The position numbers were made by a program, and so were the translations under genes. A DNA stretch of 64,000 nucleotides from Cladorhizidae sp. MBARI D1340-BT2 (lineage: Eukaryota; Porifera; Demospongiae; Poecilosclerida; Cladorhizidae). The DNA lies in NCBI GenBank assembly GCA_028752905.1, contig JAQNBH010000006.1, positions 23,298,311-23,362,310 on the forward strand, in the 5' to 3' direction. A model generated the notes under the pieces. The model ran no database searches, was not told where the DNA came from, and saw only the letters and a list, made by a program, of their open reading frames with translations. Positions 45,816-57,869 of the stretch are shown here, in pieces. How positions within the stretch are numbered: the first letter of the stretch is position 1; each line of letters starts with the position of its first letter.

Positions 45816-46369
45816 GTACTCCATTGGCAACAAGCCAAAAGCATAGCAAACGAAGAAAGGAAGCTGATAGAAACTATCGATTGAATGCTGAAAGAATGGT
45901 GAAACAATACAGTAAACGGAAACGCCATGCTGTTGAATCATTTGCTGTTGGGGATTTAGTCAGCATTCAAATCCCACGAATCGACAGAGCATCAACTGAT
46001 TTTCGACGGATACCATGTGTAATAGTTGTTGTCTCTGGTACCAAGAGACCTGTGTATCGCCTACGTTGTCAATATGGGGTATTGAAAAACTGTGCTTATG
46101 ATGGACAACTTGAGCGGTATTCTGGCAAAGTCGAGCTTTCACCAAATGACTGGAAAATGGAATCCTTTTTGTCTCTACGAGAAACTGCACTGCTCTTTAA
46201 CCCTAAGAATGCCTATTATGGTAACTCATGTGGTTGCAAAGGTGGATGCAAAAACTCTCATTGCTCTTGTAAGAAAGCCAGAAAGTTGTGCACCAAAAGA
46301 TGTCATACTGGATTACCTTGCTTTAACAGTGACAAGAAAGGATTCCATGATGGTGTTGTTTGTGGGTAG
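45816..46369 (+). pseudogene. Ginger-type transposase: C-terminal barrel and cysteine-rich CXC domain
   Basis: After acceptor ATTTCTTCAG the exon reads SQKHSKRRKEADRNYRLNAE, then FAVGDLVSIQIPRIDRASTD and VYRLRCQYGVLK (integrase C-terminal fold). SLRETALLFNP follows, then CGCKGGCKNSHCSCKKARKL and CTKRCHTGLPCFN, a CXC/tesmin-like cysteine array that binds zinc and probably DNA. This order is typical of KRBA2-like/Ginger proteins. The frame closes at 46369, while the Ulp1 part continues one frame over, so a frameshift lies near 46340-46370 (or a very short intron, for which no good sites are visible). Confidence 0.8.
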
Positions 46370-47354
46370 TGCCATCACCAGAGCTACTGGCTTACCTGTG
46401 GAAACAAAAGTTGTCGATGATGTCAAACTTGTATGTAGTTCTGTAAGTGGATCCAAGCCTGATAGTAGTGTTGTGGGTGGTACTCTCAGTAGAGCTACTA
46501 AAGACCAAAAAAATGACGATGATGTTGAACTTCTAGATAGTTCTGTCAGTGATGATAGAAAGCCTGGACTAGTTATTGTTGATCACTACCCTGATATAAC
46601 AGTCCCACCAATGTGGATCCCAGACCTAGTAGAAGATTGTGACATGATTCTTAATAGAAACTGGTTAGTGGATTCCCATATGTATGCCTATCAGAAACTT
46701 CTCAAAAAAGTACTTCTCTCCATCAATGGATTGCAAGCTACTACTGTGGTCTCTAATCTTAGCACTGACGTTATTCAGAGTCATGCAGTCTAGATTTTGA
46801 ACAGTCAAAACAACCACTGGATCTGCATTGAGCTGAGCAAGGAAGATAATAGTGAAGTTAAGGTATATGATAGTCTTTACAATCGTTTGCCTCAATCAAC
46901 TTCTGAACAGATAGCTGCACTTGTATTTTCAAGGAATAAAACGATCACAGCAAGGTTTATGAACATTCAGCAGCAGACCAATGGTAATGACTGTGGAGTT
47001 TTTGCTATTGCTTGTGCAGTAGCCCTCTGTTATGGTGAAGATCCAGCCAAGGATATCTCCAAAATGAGATGTCACCTCGTAAATTGTTTCGAGTCACGTA
47101 AAATGCTACCTTTTCCTGGTAAAACTGTTACAAACCTCTCTCCGGCAATCGAACCATTTCAAACAATCGAACTGTACTGCGTCTGCCGAATGCCATGGAA
47201 CAAAAGTAGGATGGCAGAATGTTCAAAATGTGGGGAGTGGTACCATGACAAGTGCATCAAGATTCCCAGAGTTGTATTTCGATCAGAAGATATGGATTGG
47301 ACACCCACAATACAAATCTCAGGTTTTAATTGCCCATGGGCTTGCAGTATATAA
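46370..47354 (+). pseudogene. Ginger-type transposase: linker, Ulp1 protease and PHD finger
   Basis: A Ser/Asp-rich linker (VELLDSSVSDDRKPG) leads to WIPDLVEDCDMILNRNWL and VLLSINGLQATTVV, the entry to a Ulp1 domain. A single TAG at 46791-46793 interrupts the frame. Then NNHWICIEL (catalytic His), VKVYDSLYN (Asp), QQQTNGNDCGVFAIACA (Gln and Cys) form a full Ulp1/SENP active site. CVCRMPWNKSRMAECSKCGE, WYHDKCIKIP is a good PHD finger (Cys4-His-Cys3 pattern mostly kept). Ends at 47354. Protease residues are all in place, unlike the more altered copy at 1-2.7 kb. Confidence 0.82.
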
Positions 47355-47359
47355 TTACA

Positions 47360-47838
47360 GTAATGTAAATTGTTTGAACATATATGTAAGCTTTAAGCAC
47401 GATTCTCTAAGATATAATTTTATGCAAATCTTTTTATGAATGCTAAAAATAATTTTTTACCCCAGTTCCAAATGAATAGCATACTCACATGGAAAATGAA
47501 CAGACAGGTCAATAGGCAACATATAAAAAAGACGTTAGTCATAATTATGCACTTGAAACAAGTCTTTCCTCAGATATTACTTATGAAAAGCAGCATAATG
47601 GGCCGTCCCCATTGATCATGACTCTTCAAAATTGAATGATGATACATACTTAATAATCTGCCTACCAAGTTTTGCAATGATCCTCCGAGACAGTCATACA
47701 TACAAATGCACAAACAGACATGAGCAGAAACAAAATCCTGCCATGCACGCTTGTGGCCATCACCTCCCACATATCCATGTTATGCACATACAGAAATAAA
47801 TGTCTGGACACCATGCCATATATAGTATGATTGCTTAC
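47360..47838. other. 3' flank of Ginger-type copy, no gene
   Basis: No coding signal and no recognisable terminal inverted repeat matching the left side at 42.9 kb. Minus-strand ORFs here overlap the intron downstream of the coiled-coil exon. Confidence 0.4.
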
Positions 47839-48303
47839 CATATCTTGATTCATAGTGAATCAAGTCCTTCTTCAGATCAGTGATAGTGTGAGAGTTCTCC
47901 GAAACTTGCTCCTTCAGATCAACGACATTTTGAGAGCTCTCTGAAAGTTCTTCCTTCAGATCAGTGACACTTTGAGAGCTCTCTAAAAGTTGCTTCTTCA
48001 GATCAACGATACTTTGAGAGTTCTTTGAAAGTTGCTCTTTCAGATCAATGAACACTTTGAGAGCTCTCTGAAAGTTCTTCCTTCAGATCAATGACACTTT
48101 GAGAGCTCTCTGAAAGTTCTTCCTTCAGATCAACGACACTTTGAGAGCTCTCTGAAAGTTGCTTCTATCAAGGACTCTTTGAGAGCTCTCCAACTCCACT
48201 ATTGAAAAACTCAGATTAAACTGGTTCTTTGATCATCAGTATGTAGCTCACCTTCGAGTCGCTTTCGGTTTTCAGTAGCACGGTCACGTTTACGTTGCTC
48301 TGC
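47839..48303 (-). CDS. Two exons of a coiled-coil protein with 14-residue repeats
   Basis: Exon 48303-48252 (acceptor GATATAG, donor GTGAGC) reads EQRKRDRATENRKRLE. Exon 48198-47839 (acceptor TTTTTCAATAG, donor GTAAGC) consists of 42-bp repeats encoding (DLKEELSESSQSVI)n, about eight units, ending HYESRY. Heptad spacing of L/V/I makes a long coiled coil. Phases across the intron agree. Two indels disturb the exon: 4 nt missing near 48165 and 1 nt extra near 48051. They cancel, but the intervening stretch meets a TGA, so this allele is broken unless the indels are sequence errors. Function unknown; likely a host gene. Confidence 0.55.
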
Positions 48304-48309
48304 CTATAT

Positions 48310-51240
48310 CAAGTCCTATCACGAAAAGTGTGTCTTTTGGTTATTGTATACATCTATAATCAGTGAGTTGACAGTTACATCATAAAAAATATGCATACAC
48401 TCTGCATACATGTTGTTAAATGGAGCTGCTTACTATCAGTGACTGCTGGAAAAGAAGTACTTAATTATAAAAACTAATTGTAATACAAGTGAAGAGTTAA
48501 AGAAATACTTAAGGGAGAGGAGCACCAGAAATAGATATCGTAAAAAAAGGTATTAGGTTGTACAGTTCATGAAATTATTTCTCTCTAACTGTTTTATCTT
48601 TTACATCCTGTTCTGCATACTGAGTTAATTTTTCCATCCTTGGTAAGTCACTACAGATCGTTCTAGATTTTGGGATCCTTTAGCTATAGTAGAGTAATTT
48701 CTTCGCAGTTGCATTTGTGATGGTTAGGCATTTGTAAAAGCAAGCTGTTCACACACAAAAATAAGCTGGTTCCTACATATTTGGAGCTGGTTAGGGACCT
48801 GCTGTCCACACTGGCATAAGAATTGTTCCCTGGTAAGCCACAATAGTGGACTCACACATGTTTGTTCATATGCCAATCAGGCGCTACTGTTTTTGCTGTC
48901 TTGAACATGTCAGGAGAGAACAGTAAAGTTGAGCAGTAGCATCTGGATAAGCTGATGAGATGCCAGGAGGTAGCATATACATAGCCAAGTATACTGCTGA
49001 GACCATAGCTTTTTATGCTAGAATTGTTTGTTACACAGACTTTCTCGACAATCAACTTAAATTTACCCACTCAACATTCTGGCTAATGCTCTAGCCTTCA
49101 TCAGGAACAATGAGATGCTAAGACTCATACGAATCTTAGCATCTTATTATTCCTGATTGAGGTTAGAAGGAATTTCAAATGAGCAAATTTAAGTTAATAA
49201 TCTAGAAAGTTATATCTACAATGTCAACTGAGAATACTTTGAAAGCTACAATAGTTTTCGATTTAATTGATCATACATTGATATCTATACTGAATGGAAT
49301 TTGAATTAGTTCTGAGACCATTCCAGTTGCAAGATATGGTCCTCCTCACTTCCCTCTATGTAACCAGTTATTTTGTAAATTAATGTCACAGTTGACATTT
49401 CACTGTAAACCTTATCGTCTCTCATCACATGAAAAAGGGGAGAGTTTGAGAGAAGCATTTTTGGTGAACAACAATACACAAATTCCAAAATGAATGTTTG
49501 TAAATATTGTTGACCAATGCTGAGGAGAGTTGTCTAGAAACAAATCTCACCAATGATGAACTTTCATACAGCAAGTTAATATATAAGTAAAACATGGATG
49601 AACACAATGTAATAGTACAAAATACTACGAGTAATATCTATATCTCTATGGATAATCAATTGGCTCTTTATGTGCATCTCCACTCTCTGCAGGAAAGCAT
49701 TAAACTGCTCCAGGAAAGTCATAGCTCGGCAACTATTATAGCTATCAAGCAAGGTAGACTCAGAATTGACCTCTCTTTACAATGCTTTCACTGCTCTAAG
49801 ATCTCAACTAAGCTTGGATGTATGCATGGATTTCTTTTCCTTGATATTAACTGCTTTCACCTTCAGAATTATGCATTGCATGTCCTGAAGCTCGATCACA
49901 ATCTTTCAAGCCTTGTTGACCAATTCTCCACTGTTGTTGGATGTCACTGTTATGCCAGCTCTAAACTCTGGTTGATTTGCCTCTCATGTTTTATTTCACC
50001 AAAAGTTGTTTAGTATACATGTCGTTAACATCCATATGGTCGATTATGAAGTGCCGCTCTTGAAATAAATATCAGCTTATGAGCATGTGTAATAAGCTTC
50101 AACATTAGGGTAATGTGTTTCACAGAACATTGCAGCAGGAGTTTTACTAGCATAGCCAGGCCTGTTTATAGCTGCAAATATCTGTAGCTGTCCACAATTT
50201 CCTAACGAGTATCTTGCTGCTCTTACGTTAGTTAGCTTCCAAACATCATAACCACAATGGAGAAACCCTTAAGGCATGGTCAGATATGTTGAATATGTGC
50301 ACAGCAATACAGGATATTTTTTGGGGGTAATTTTATTCCCAAGAGCATATCCTCACTCTATACCATATGGCAAGTGAGGTGATGAGAATGTAGAGCAAAT
50401 ATTTAACTATTGTGCCTATACTACTTTAAATTTATTCTAGTGCATGCAAACCCAAATACTTCAGAGTTAGGGCAACTCAAGACTTCTCAAGTTTGAGGCA
50501 TCTTGTGGGAAAGTCTAAAACTTCCATTTGGTTCTCGTCTCACAAATGCCCAGACATAAGAAAAGATCTAACTTTTTTTCGTGAGAACCATCACAGAAAG
50601 TAACATTAATAATCTCCTGCAAATTATGAATTTTGCGTCAAAATTATTCTTCTACCAGCCTTCTTTGGGTCCATGCAGCAACTTCCACTCTCTGCAATGT
50701 TTACTAACATAACACTTATTAGCTTTCTCTGTCACCAATCATGTCGCTGCCCATATCCATGGCAACCAATCATAGACCTAGGATTGCCTCATGTGTATGG
50801 TTAGGTATACGACCAAACAAACCAAAGTTTGGTGACAATATCATTAAACTTGCTCTGCAACCTGAGTTCTCCATAACTTTTGGGCTTACGACGGATTTTT
50901 CTCTATGGTAATGTTGATGACTGATATTAGACTGCTGCTATGAAGTAACATGCTTTGCACTTCAATAGGTCAACATCCCTAGTCCAATGTGGAGGGATGT
51001 CATATAGCATTCACTAGTCCGGCATGTTCTAGTCTAAGCAGAGAGTATGGCCAGACCTATTCAAAAGACAAAAAGAGTTTTCCTTAATATCAATGTTGAG
51101 CTCAAGATCTGTGATATTATGAAGAACTGGATAAATTTAGCTTGAGTGGCAGTGGAATGCAGTATAGGAGAGTGGATTGCCAATGATTTTATGTGGAGCT
51201 AAAAATAGCTGAAGGTCTTCCACACTGAAGTTCAGTTATC
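48310..51240. other. No supported gene; possibly the heavily decayed 5' part of a DIRS element after about 50.2 kb
   Basis: A 139-codon plus ORF (49594-50013) has no domain. DIRS-type elements carry gag and RT upstream of RNase H, so the 50.2-51.2 kb stretch before the recognisable RT tail probably derives from them, but I could not read any motif with confidence. Confidence 0.3.
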
Positions 51241-51249
51241 GATGATTTT

Positions 51250-52760
51250 CAATTATTAGAACTCCATTTGTTGGAATAATTGGGCGGCTACAATACATAT
51301 GCAGCTTAATAAAATCAGGCAGATCATTCCTGAGAAGAAACTGACCTGCCAGCATTAGCTAGAGAGCTCCATTATAGCACCAGGATCAGAATGAGTTTCT
51401 GTCAGCTTTTATGGTGGGCCTGCATTGTCCAAGCATAGAATAGGGGGAGGATTGGTGTTGGGAAGTGATCTTAATTCCAATGCCCCACGATGATGGGGAT
51501 GTGGAATATTCTTGTCATGAGGGCAATGGTATTAAGATAAACTACCACAAGCATAGAAAATCCCTCACATCATGGTGAAGGAACTGTTTCCATTAGTGAT
51601 TGGGCAAGCTTTATGGGAAAAAATAGTGGTGGGCATAAGCAGCTAAATACTGGTGTAGCAGTGTTGTATTGGTGGCCATCCTGATATTAGGTGGTAGAAA
51701 GGTTGTCAATGTGATGAACCTCATGAAAAGCCTGTTCTTCTTTTGCTCTAATATAATCTGCTAATTATAAGCCAGCACATCCCTGGGAGAGAGAATAGAG
51801 CAGTGGATAATCTGTCCCAAAATGATGTAACATATTTCTGTGCCCGGTCCCTTCAGCCATCAGAGAACCTGATGTCATCTTACAAGAACTGTAAGTAACT
51901 CTAGTATCTAGCTGGCCGAACTGGGCTAAAGAGAGGTGAAGAAACTTATTGATTAGGAATGGCCAAGGTCACATACTGCAGTAGTCCATAAAAATACCAG
52001 GAATTTTATATTGCAGCAGGCAGTTCAGCAACAGAGACGGGGTGCCGTGCAGCTTCATGTCATAGATTGCTGGGTCAGGATTAAACCATCATATCATCAA
52101 GTATACTTGTCAGCAATCTGATTTCTCTACATCGCTGATGGCAAGAAAGACCACTTGGAGCTTGCCCATCAACATCTACAATACAGTCTGCAGGGAATCA
52201 AATGGTTGGAAGCATACCAAGGTTGGGAGAAATGACAGAAATTGCTCCTGATATTCTTATAAAGCTGAAAGGAGGTGGGGGGCCCACTCATACCATTGTA
52301 CATCACACATTGGGATGCATGCTGCTTTAACCTCTGTTGCTTTCCAAGATCAAGAGAAATGAAATGACAGTCTATCAGAAGCCTCTATGAACCAAAATGC
52401 CACTTGTCTTGCTCAACTATTGCAGTGGGGCATCCGTCCTGCCAGGACATCATAAGAATGACTATTACAGTCGAAGATAGACTATTTTCATCACGGAATC
52501 CAGCTCTTCATCGGGAAGAAAAAGTCAGATATCTGTCCAGTCAGGACCCTGCTTAACCTCTGGGTAAAAAAAGGCCCACTCTCTGTGTTTCGAGACAGCA
52601 CATATCTGACAATTCAATGGTTAGTGGTTGCATGACGGTCCCCAGCCAAGGCCGAGTTAGATGCATCTGGGTACTGTAGACCCAAATGCATTCAACGTAT
52701 TGGGATCTACACTACAGTTCGGATAAGGGAAAACTTTGGATATATGAAAAGCAAGCAAGT
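51250..52760 (+). pseudogene. DIRS-type retroelement: RT tail, RNase H and tyrosine recombinase, highly degenerate
   Basis: Landmarks occur in the right order in changing frames. GRLQYICSLIKSGRSFLRR (51279-51338) is the end of RT. VKELFPLVIGQALWEK (51575) and, about 200 nt on, HIPGRENRAVDNLSQND (51776) belong to RNase H. The recombinase follows: LQGIKWLEAYQGWEK (52188), TEIAPDILIKLKG, LYEPKCHLSCSTIAV (about 52380), GIQLFIGKKKSDICPVRTLL (52497 on), VFRDSTYLTIQWLV, and RIGIYTTV (52696), the position of the conserved HxxR motif region. DIRS elements use a tyrosine recombinase instead of an integrase. There are dozens of stops and frameshifts; the terminal repeats were not found. Confidence 0.7.
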
Positions 52761-54290
52761 CATTATAAACTTGACTCGGGTGTTTGAATAATTGCTAATA
52801 TCATTAGCGATTTTAGTCTGCAGGGCCATGGAATGTGAGCAGCTTACTTCCTGAAGGAGAAGCAGCTATATCCTCAGTAGCAGCCATGCTGTCTTATACA
52901 CATATTCATTCATTTACAGTATTTTTGTGTGTATTTTATACGAGCAATTGTTGTTGATTACTACATCCTGTACAATAACACTATTTACTAAAATGAGATG
53001 CAAGAGTTCTTTGCTTCATGCCTCTTTGTGCATGCCAGATGTCTCACTCCTTTAACAACCACCAGTGCTGTCTCGGAGGATTCAGAATTGCCTGCAACAC
53101 TTGGTGGTCTATCTCATCACGCCAGTTTGCCTCTAGCAAATGGTGTGCTTCTGATACTCCTTCATGTAACTTTTCATGGAATTCCACTGAGACTGGATGC
53201 CTTGTCCCCTTTTCTGAATGAAATAGAAATATAGAGTGCTTCCAAGCTGGTCGTCTTTAGCAAGGCTCATGACATGACTTGAACTCTCCACTGACTATAA
53301 ATGGTGCTGTTAACTGTCGAAGTTTGGTTTCATTGTTCATGATCTCGGTTATCGTTGCATTTCTACTGTCATACTCTTGTGAGAGTCTCAATTGGTTCCA
53401 TAAAATATCTTGCCAAGCACAGCCAACTAAGACTCATTAGATAAAACTGTGCTCTTCCTTTTTCAGGCTTAGCGAACTGATTTGACTTTCACCTGCAAAT
53501 CTCTAGCCCTCCCTAATGAAATCTCCCATTGATGATCATTACCATGCAACTGAGTTTAAATAATCCGACGTTCTGATACGTGAAAGTCTACTGTGCCACA
53601 GCTTCAGCATAGGGGCAGCAGCCACAAGTCACAAAGAAGAGCATGGAAGATTCAGTGATCTAGAAACCTGGAGTTTGCAGGAGCTTGGCATACATAGAGA
53701 ACATTTATACCCTAAGAGAACAGCTAGCCAGTTACTCCAGGTTGCCAGTGTCATAAAGTACCGTAATTACATTTCAATATGAACTATGGGTACAATAGCT
53801 AATGATGGGGAATGGTGTGCAACAGTGATTGGTGGAAAGGAATGGAGGCAATATGTTGCTTTACTGGTTGGGCCAGATGCTGGGCCTCACAGCACCTCTA
53901 ACTGTATTAGCACTTTGTTAATGAGGGGTTTGGTTTCTGATCCATCAGCCTGGCAAGTCCTACATGGCCCTGGCAGTTGAGGCACTAGCAAGAGGTAGGT
54001 AGAGTTATAACATCAAGAAAGAACACAAGTATTTACAGATATATTCGGTTGATATGTTCTTTTTACTCATAACTTTCCTAATATTGCCCATTGGCATCCT
54101 TAATAACTCTTAGAATGCGAAGGGAGTTACCCAGGTAATTTCCCCTGCACGCGGACACTGTTTATTGGAATCACCTGTTTTTTAAAATTACCTGATGTTT
54201 TTATTATATTTTTTTGTTGTCTGTGGCTCGTTGAGGTGAGTGTTCATTGATATTCAGACTATCTCCTTACTTTCTACCTAACACGAGGCT
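52761..54290. other. No supported gene
   Basis: Small plus-strand ORFs (52998-53234 in two overlapping frames; 53786-53980) show no domain. The stretch may include the 3' end of the DIRS element. Confidence 0.35.
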
Positions 54291-54299
54291 AGAAGAATC

Positions 54300-55080
54300 T
54301 TTAGAGATGTCAAGACAAGTGAAGCTAGACTCCAAGTAAGATTATTATGTGGATGAGCTAACAACCAGTTTGTTACATAGTGTGCTCGAAGTTAGTTTTA
54401 GCTAGATCATTTTTATAGCTAGCTAGCTAGTTGTATATAGGCTTTTTAGGTAGCGCTCAAGGTAGCTAGCTGTAGGTCATCTTATAGCTAGCGCTCGAAG
54501 TAGACAGTTGTAGATCATATTTATATAGCTTAGCTAATTAGTAAAGTAAATAATTGTAGGTCATCTTTGGATAGCAAAGTTTCTAGCTCTCGAGGTATAG
54601 TAGTTTAGGCCATCTTTATATCTAACTAGCGCTTGAAGTGTATAGGCAGTTTTAGCTGATCTTTATAGCTAGCAAATTAGAAGTTGGCAGTTTTAGATTA
54701 TCATTATAGCTAAGCTAGCGCTTTAAGTGTCTAGGCAGTTTTAGCTGATCTTTAAATAGATAGCAAATTAGCTAGCGCTTGAAGTTGGATTTAGATGATC
54801 ATTATAGCTAGCAAATTAGCTAGCGCTTGAACTGTACAAGCAGTTTTAGCTGATCTTTATAGCTAGCAAATGAGCTAGCGCTTGAAGTTGGCAGTTTTAG
54901 ATGATCATTATAGCTAGTGATTGAAGTTGGTAGTTTTAGATGATCATTATAGCTAGCAAATTAGCTAGCACTTGAAGAAGGCAGTTGTAGCTGATATATA
55001 TATAGCCAGCAATAGCTAGCGCTGGAGGTAGCTAGTAGACTGCAAGCAAACCATGGTATTCTATAGCCAGTGCTAGTATA
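54300..55080. repeat. GCTAGC-rich minisatellite, about 55-60 bp units
   Basis: At least ten variable units of AGCTAGCGCTTGAAGTTGGCAGTTTTAGATGATC ATTATAGCTAGCAAATT type. The palindromes GCTAGC and AGCGCT recur in each unit. No ORF. Confidence 0.88.
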
Positions 55081-55224
55081 TATTTCAGCTCAGCTAGCTT
55101 TGGGATGATCTAGCAACAATGCACTTATATTACATTTCCACTATAAATATTATTCATAGTCATAGTTGTTTGCATACATAGGATTGGTAAAAGTTGTGCT
55201 ACTGGAAGAAAAAACAATCAAGAA

Positions 55225-57165
55225 AAAGTGAAGGAAAAAAAGAAGAAAAAAAGAGTTATGATGTGGATGGTAAGTGACACAGGACTAACTTTTGTGAGGT
55301 ATAGTTCAACGCCAGGTGTAATACATAAAGCTACTTTACAAATCTTACATCTAAATAAAGTTCTGACTTCCTTTTTTGCTGCTGCACAGGTAGCAAGCAC
55401 ACAGGGACCTTTTGCCATTGCTATTTGGGGGAAGGTAGTGCCTTCCTATAAGTCTGGCTGGTTCAGCCACTGGATGATTGTGAAGGATGGACACTTCAAG
55501 CTGAGCTTCTGTCAGGCCTGCCTCCAGAAGAAATCCAACAGCAACCTTCACTAAGAAGGACTGGTGTGTTACTCTTCGGCCAGTCAAAGGTGTCCCTTTA
55601 TATATCATGTATGCATTTACCAATGCCAGGTTGAGGAGATGAAAAGCTGCCCGTTTCCACCATTTCTGTGTCCTATGTTGGAAGGTATAGTAACTCATCA
55701 GCTGATTGGATTTGTCAACCCCACCCATGTGACTATTGTACTTGACAATGGCTGTTGGCTTTATGACCTCCTCCATGCCAGTTGCTGACAGCCTTGTCCT
55801 CTTCCTCTTTGCTATAGTGCTATCATCGTGGATAGTACTCAGAATGGTCACAGCTTTCTTGTCCATCCATTTCAAGGCAAGGACACCATTTGTACTTATA
55901 TACTTGATGTCACCCTTTTTCATTTTGTCTTTGGCCTTGATACATGCAGGTCCCCCCCTCCTGTTCACCCGAACTGCACCACATGCACCGAAGCCACTAC
56001 TTTTTTAGGGTGAGGAACAAGTCTGGACTTGTGTACAAATGGTGTCCTTTATTCTCCATCCCTTCTACTAGCTTCATCACCATGTCATGTGTTGTTCTGT
56101 AGCGGAGAGGCTCTCATTTCTCTGGGAGACCCCCCAAAAAGAACAAGAACTGAAAAGAAAAAAAGTGGGAAGGAAAAAGGGGATAATGAAGAAGAGCAGG
56201 AAGGAAGTAAAAAAAGAAAGAAAAAAGTGGGGGGGGGGGGGGGGGGGGAAAGACTATGAGTGAATTATATTTATTATATATAATATTATAGTACTTTTCT
56301 ACATGGCTATTTTGTGTGTATATATATATATACAGTTTCCTCACCAGTATAGAGCTTCCAAATGTATATATATCCACTGGAGCCGTCTGCCAGGACATAG
56401 GCTTTCATGCCCCACTTGATAGCGATAAACCACAGCCGTCCCTTGAAGCCTATCATTGATTCATTGACTGATATATCTCTCCCCAGCTGGTAAAAGGTTT
56501 TGAATTTATCTAGTAAATGCTCCATAAGTGGCCGTATTTTGAACAGGGCATCATATCCTGGCCGACCCCTAGGTACATCTTCTCTCCATCATTTAGGTGA
56601 AAGAAGCGCGAGACAAAATCGGTCTCCCGCCATGATAGAGGAGAAGCATGACCTGGTGAAGGGCCATTTCTTGCACCAATAGTCCTCAATCCGATGCTTA
56701 TTATCCATGCTCATGGCAATAAAGGGCAAGAAACTTCACCATTTCACTGACTGAGCACCTTTTCCACTCTCTGACTCTTGATCGAAGAGGTAAGTCTTTA
56801 TTTCCAGCCATGAATTGCTCAGCATACAACATTTTTTCGTTCACAACTCTCCTCAGGATATTGTCGTCCATAAAAAGCTGAGCAAACTCCAAAGGCTCTT
56901 TTCCTTCCATATCAACAGTGCACCCAGATGCCTGGCTAAAGGAGATGGAAGAACTGGAACAAGAAGTACTGGCACCAGAACTGCTACCACTTTAGCTACA
57001 CACACCACCAACTACGCCATCACTAACACTATCAGCTACCTCACAAACTCCAACATCCTCATCATCCTCACTATAATTCTTCACTATGAAGCCATCAAAA
57101 TCATCATCAATCTCATCATCCAACATACACAGCACTTTATCTGTATCACAATATTTAGCCATAGT
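55225..57165 (-). pseudogene. piggyBac transposase, multiply frameshifted, catalytic residues lost
   Basis: N-terminus at about 57160: MAKYCDTDKVLCMLDDEIDD plus acidic stretch. Then EPLEFAQLFMDDNILRRVVN (56900), HRIEDYWCKKWPFTRSCF (56680), ALFKIRPLMEHLLDKFKTFY, ISVNESMIGFKGR and IKWGMKAYVLADGSSGY (56550-56350). After a G-run/microsatellite gap (56225-56340) come LRYRTTHDMVMKLVEGMENK, GHHLYTSPDLF, NRRGGPACIKAK (55960), KPTAIVKYNSHMGGVDKSNQ and KWWKRAAFHLLNLALVNAYM, and the C-terminal Cys-rich tail FRCKICKVALC (55340). The first catalytic Asp is Asn (VNES for VDES), the second (DN before YTSP) appears deleted, and the third (GVDK) remains. At least four frame changes. Confidence 0.8.
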
Positions 57166-57869
57166 TACGCCCCACAATATTTAATTAAACTTGCTATCTG
57201 TTGTAATCTAATATAGCCAAACTCTACAAAGCTCTTAACTAAATCAATAGCTCCTCTATCTAAAGAACTTTGAGTACAGCTGTAAAGCAAGCAGCTGCTC
57301 AGTACCCACTTGTAAAGCATTGCATCTTCTGGGGACACTATAGTATCCCAAGTGTGAAATCAGGAGGACAATAATTCCACATGAAACATGCCAGGAAGCA
57401 TCTTGGAATGTGATAGAAGCAACCTAGTAAATCACACAGGAGGCTGTTTACAAGATATATAGCTGATACATAAAAAAATTTTTGGAAAATCATCCAATTT
57501 ACTTTCCCTAATTGGTTATCTATCCAAGATCTACAAGTGTGCCAAGTAGAAGAGCCTGAGAAGCTGTCCTAGTAGGAATAAGGCTAGTTTAAGAAGCTTA
57601 TAAGCAGGGGCGTATGCAGACTTTTGAAAAGGGGGGTTATGTATATATGTCGGATATGGATCATGTGGCTGAAAGCCATGGTGAGGATATATAGTGCAAA
57701 AGGGAAATATATATGCCCCATCCAGCACAAATCGTGGAAACTCCAAAAATATTTACAGAGATGAATTTTATTAAGCAACCTTCAAAAATATACAGACAAA
57801 ATTACTGAAATAATAAGCTAACATTGAATTCTGCATGGATGTTGTTCTACGTAAAGTTTACAACAGTAT

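Noticed and set aside
56222..56250. Long G run as a possible G-quadruplex or regulatory site
   Set aside because: It sits in a microsatellite gap of a dead transposase and may be a sequencing or assembly artefact.
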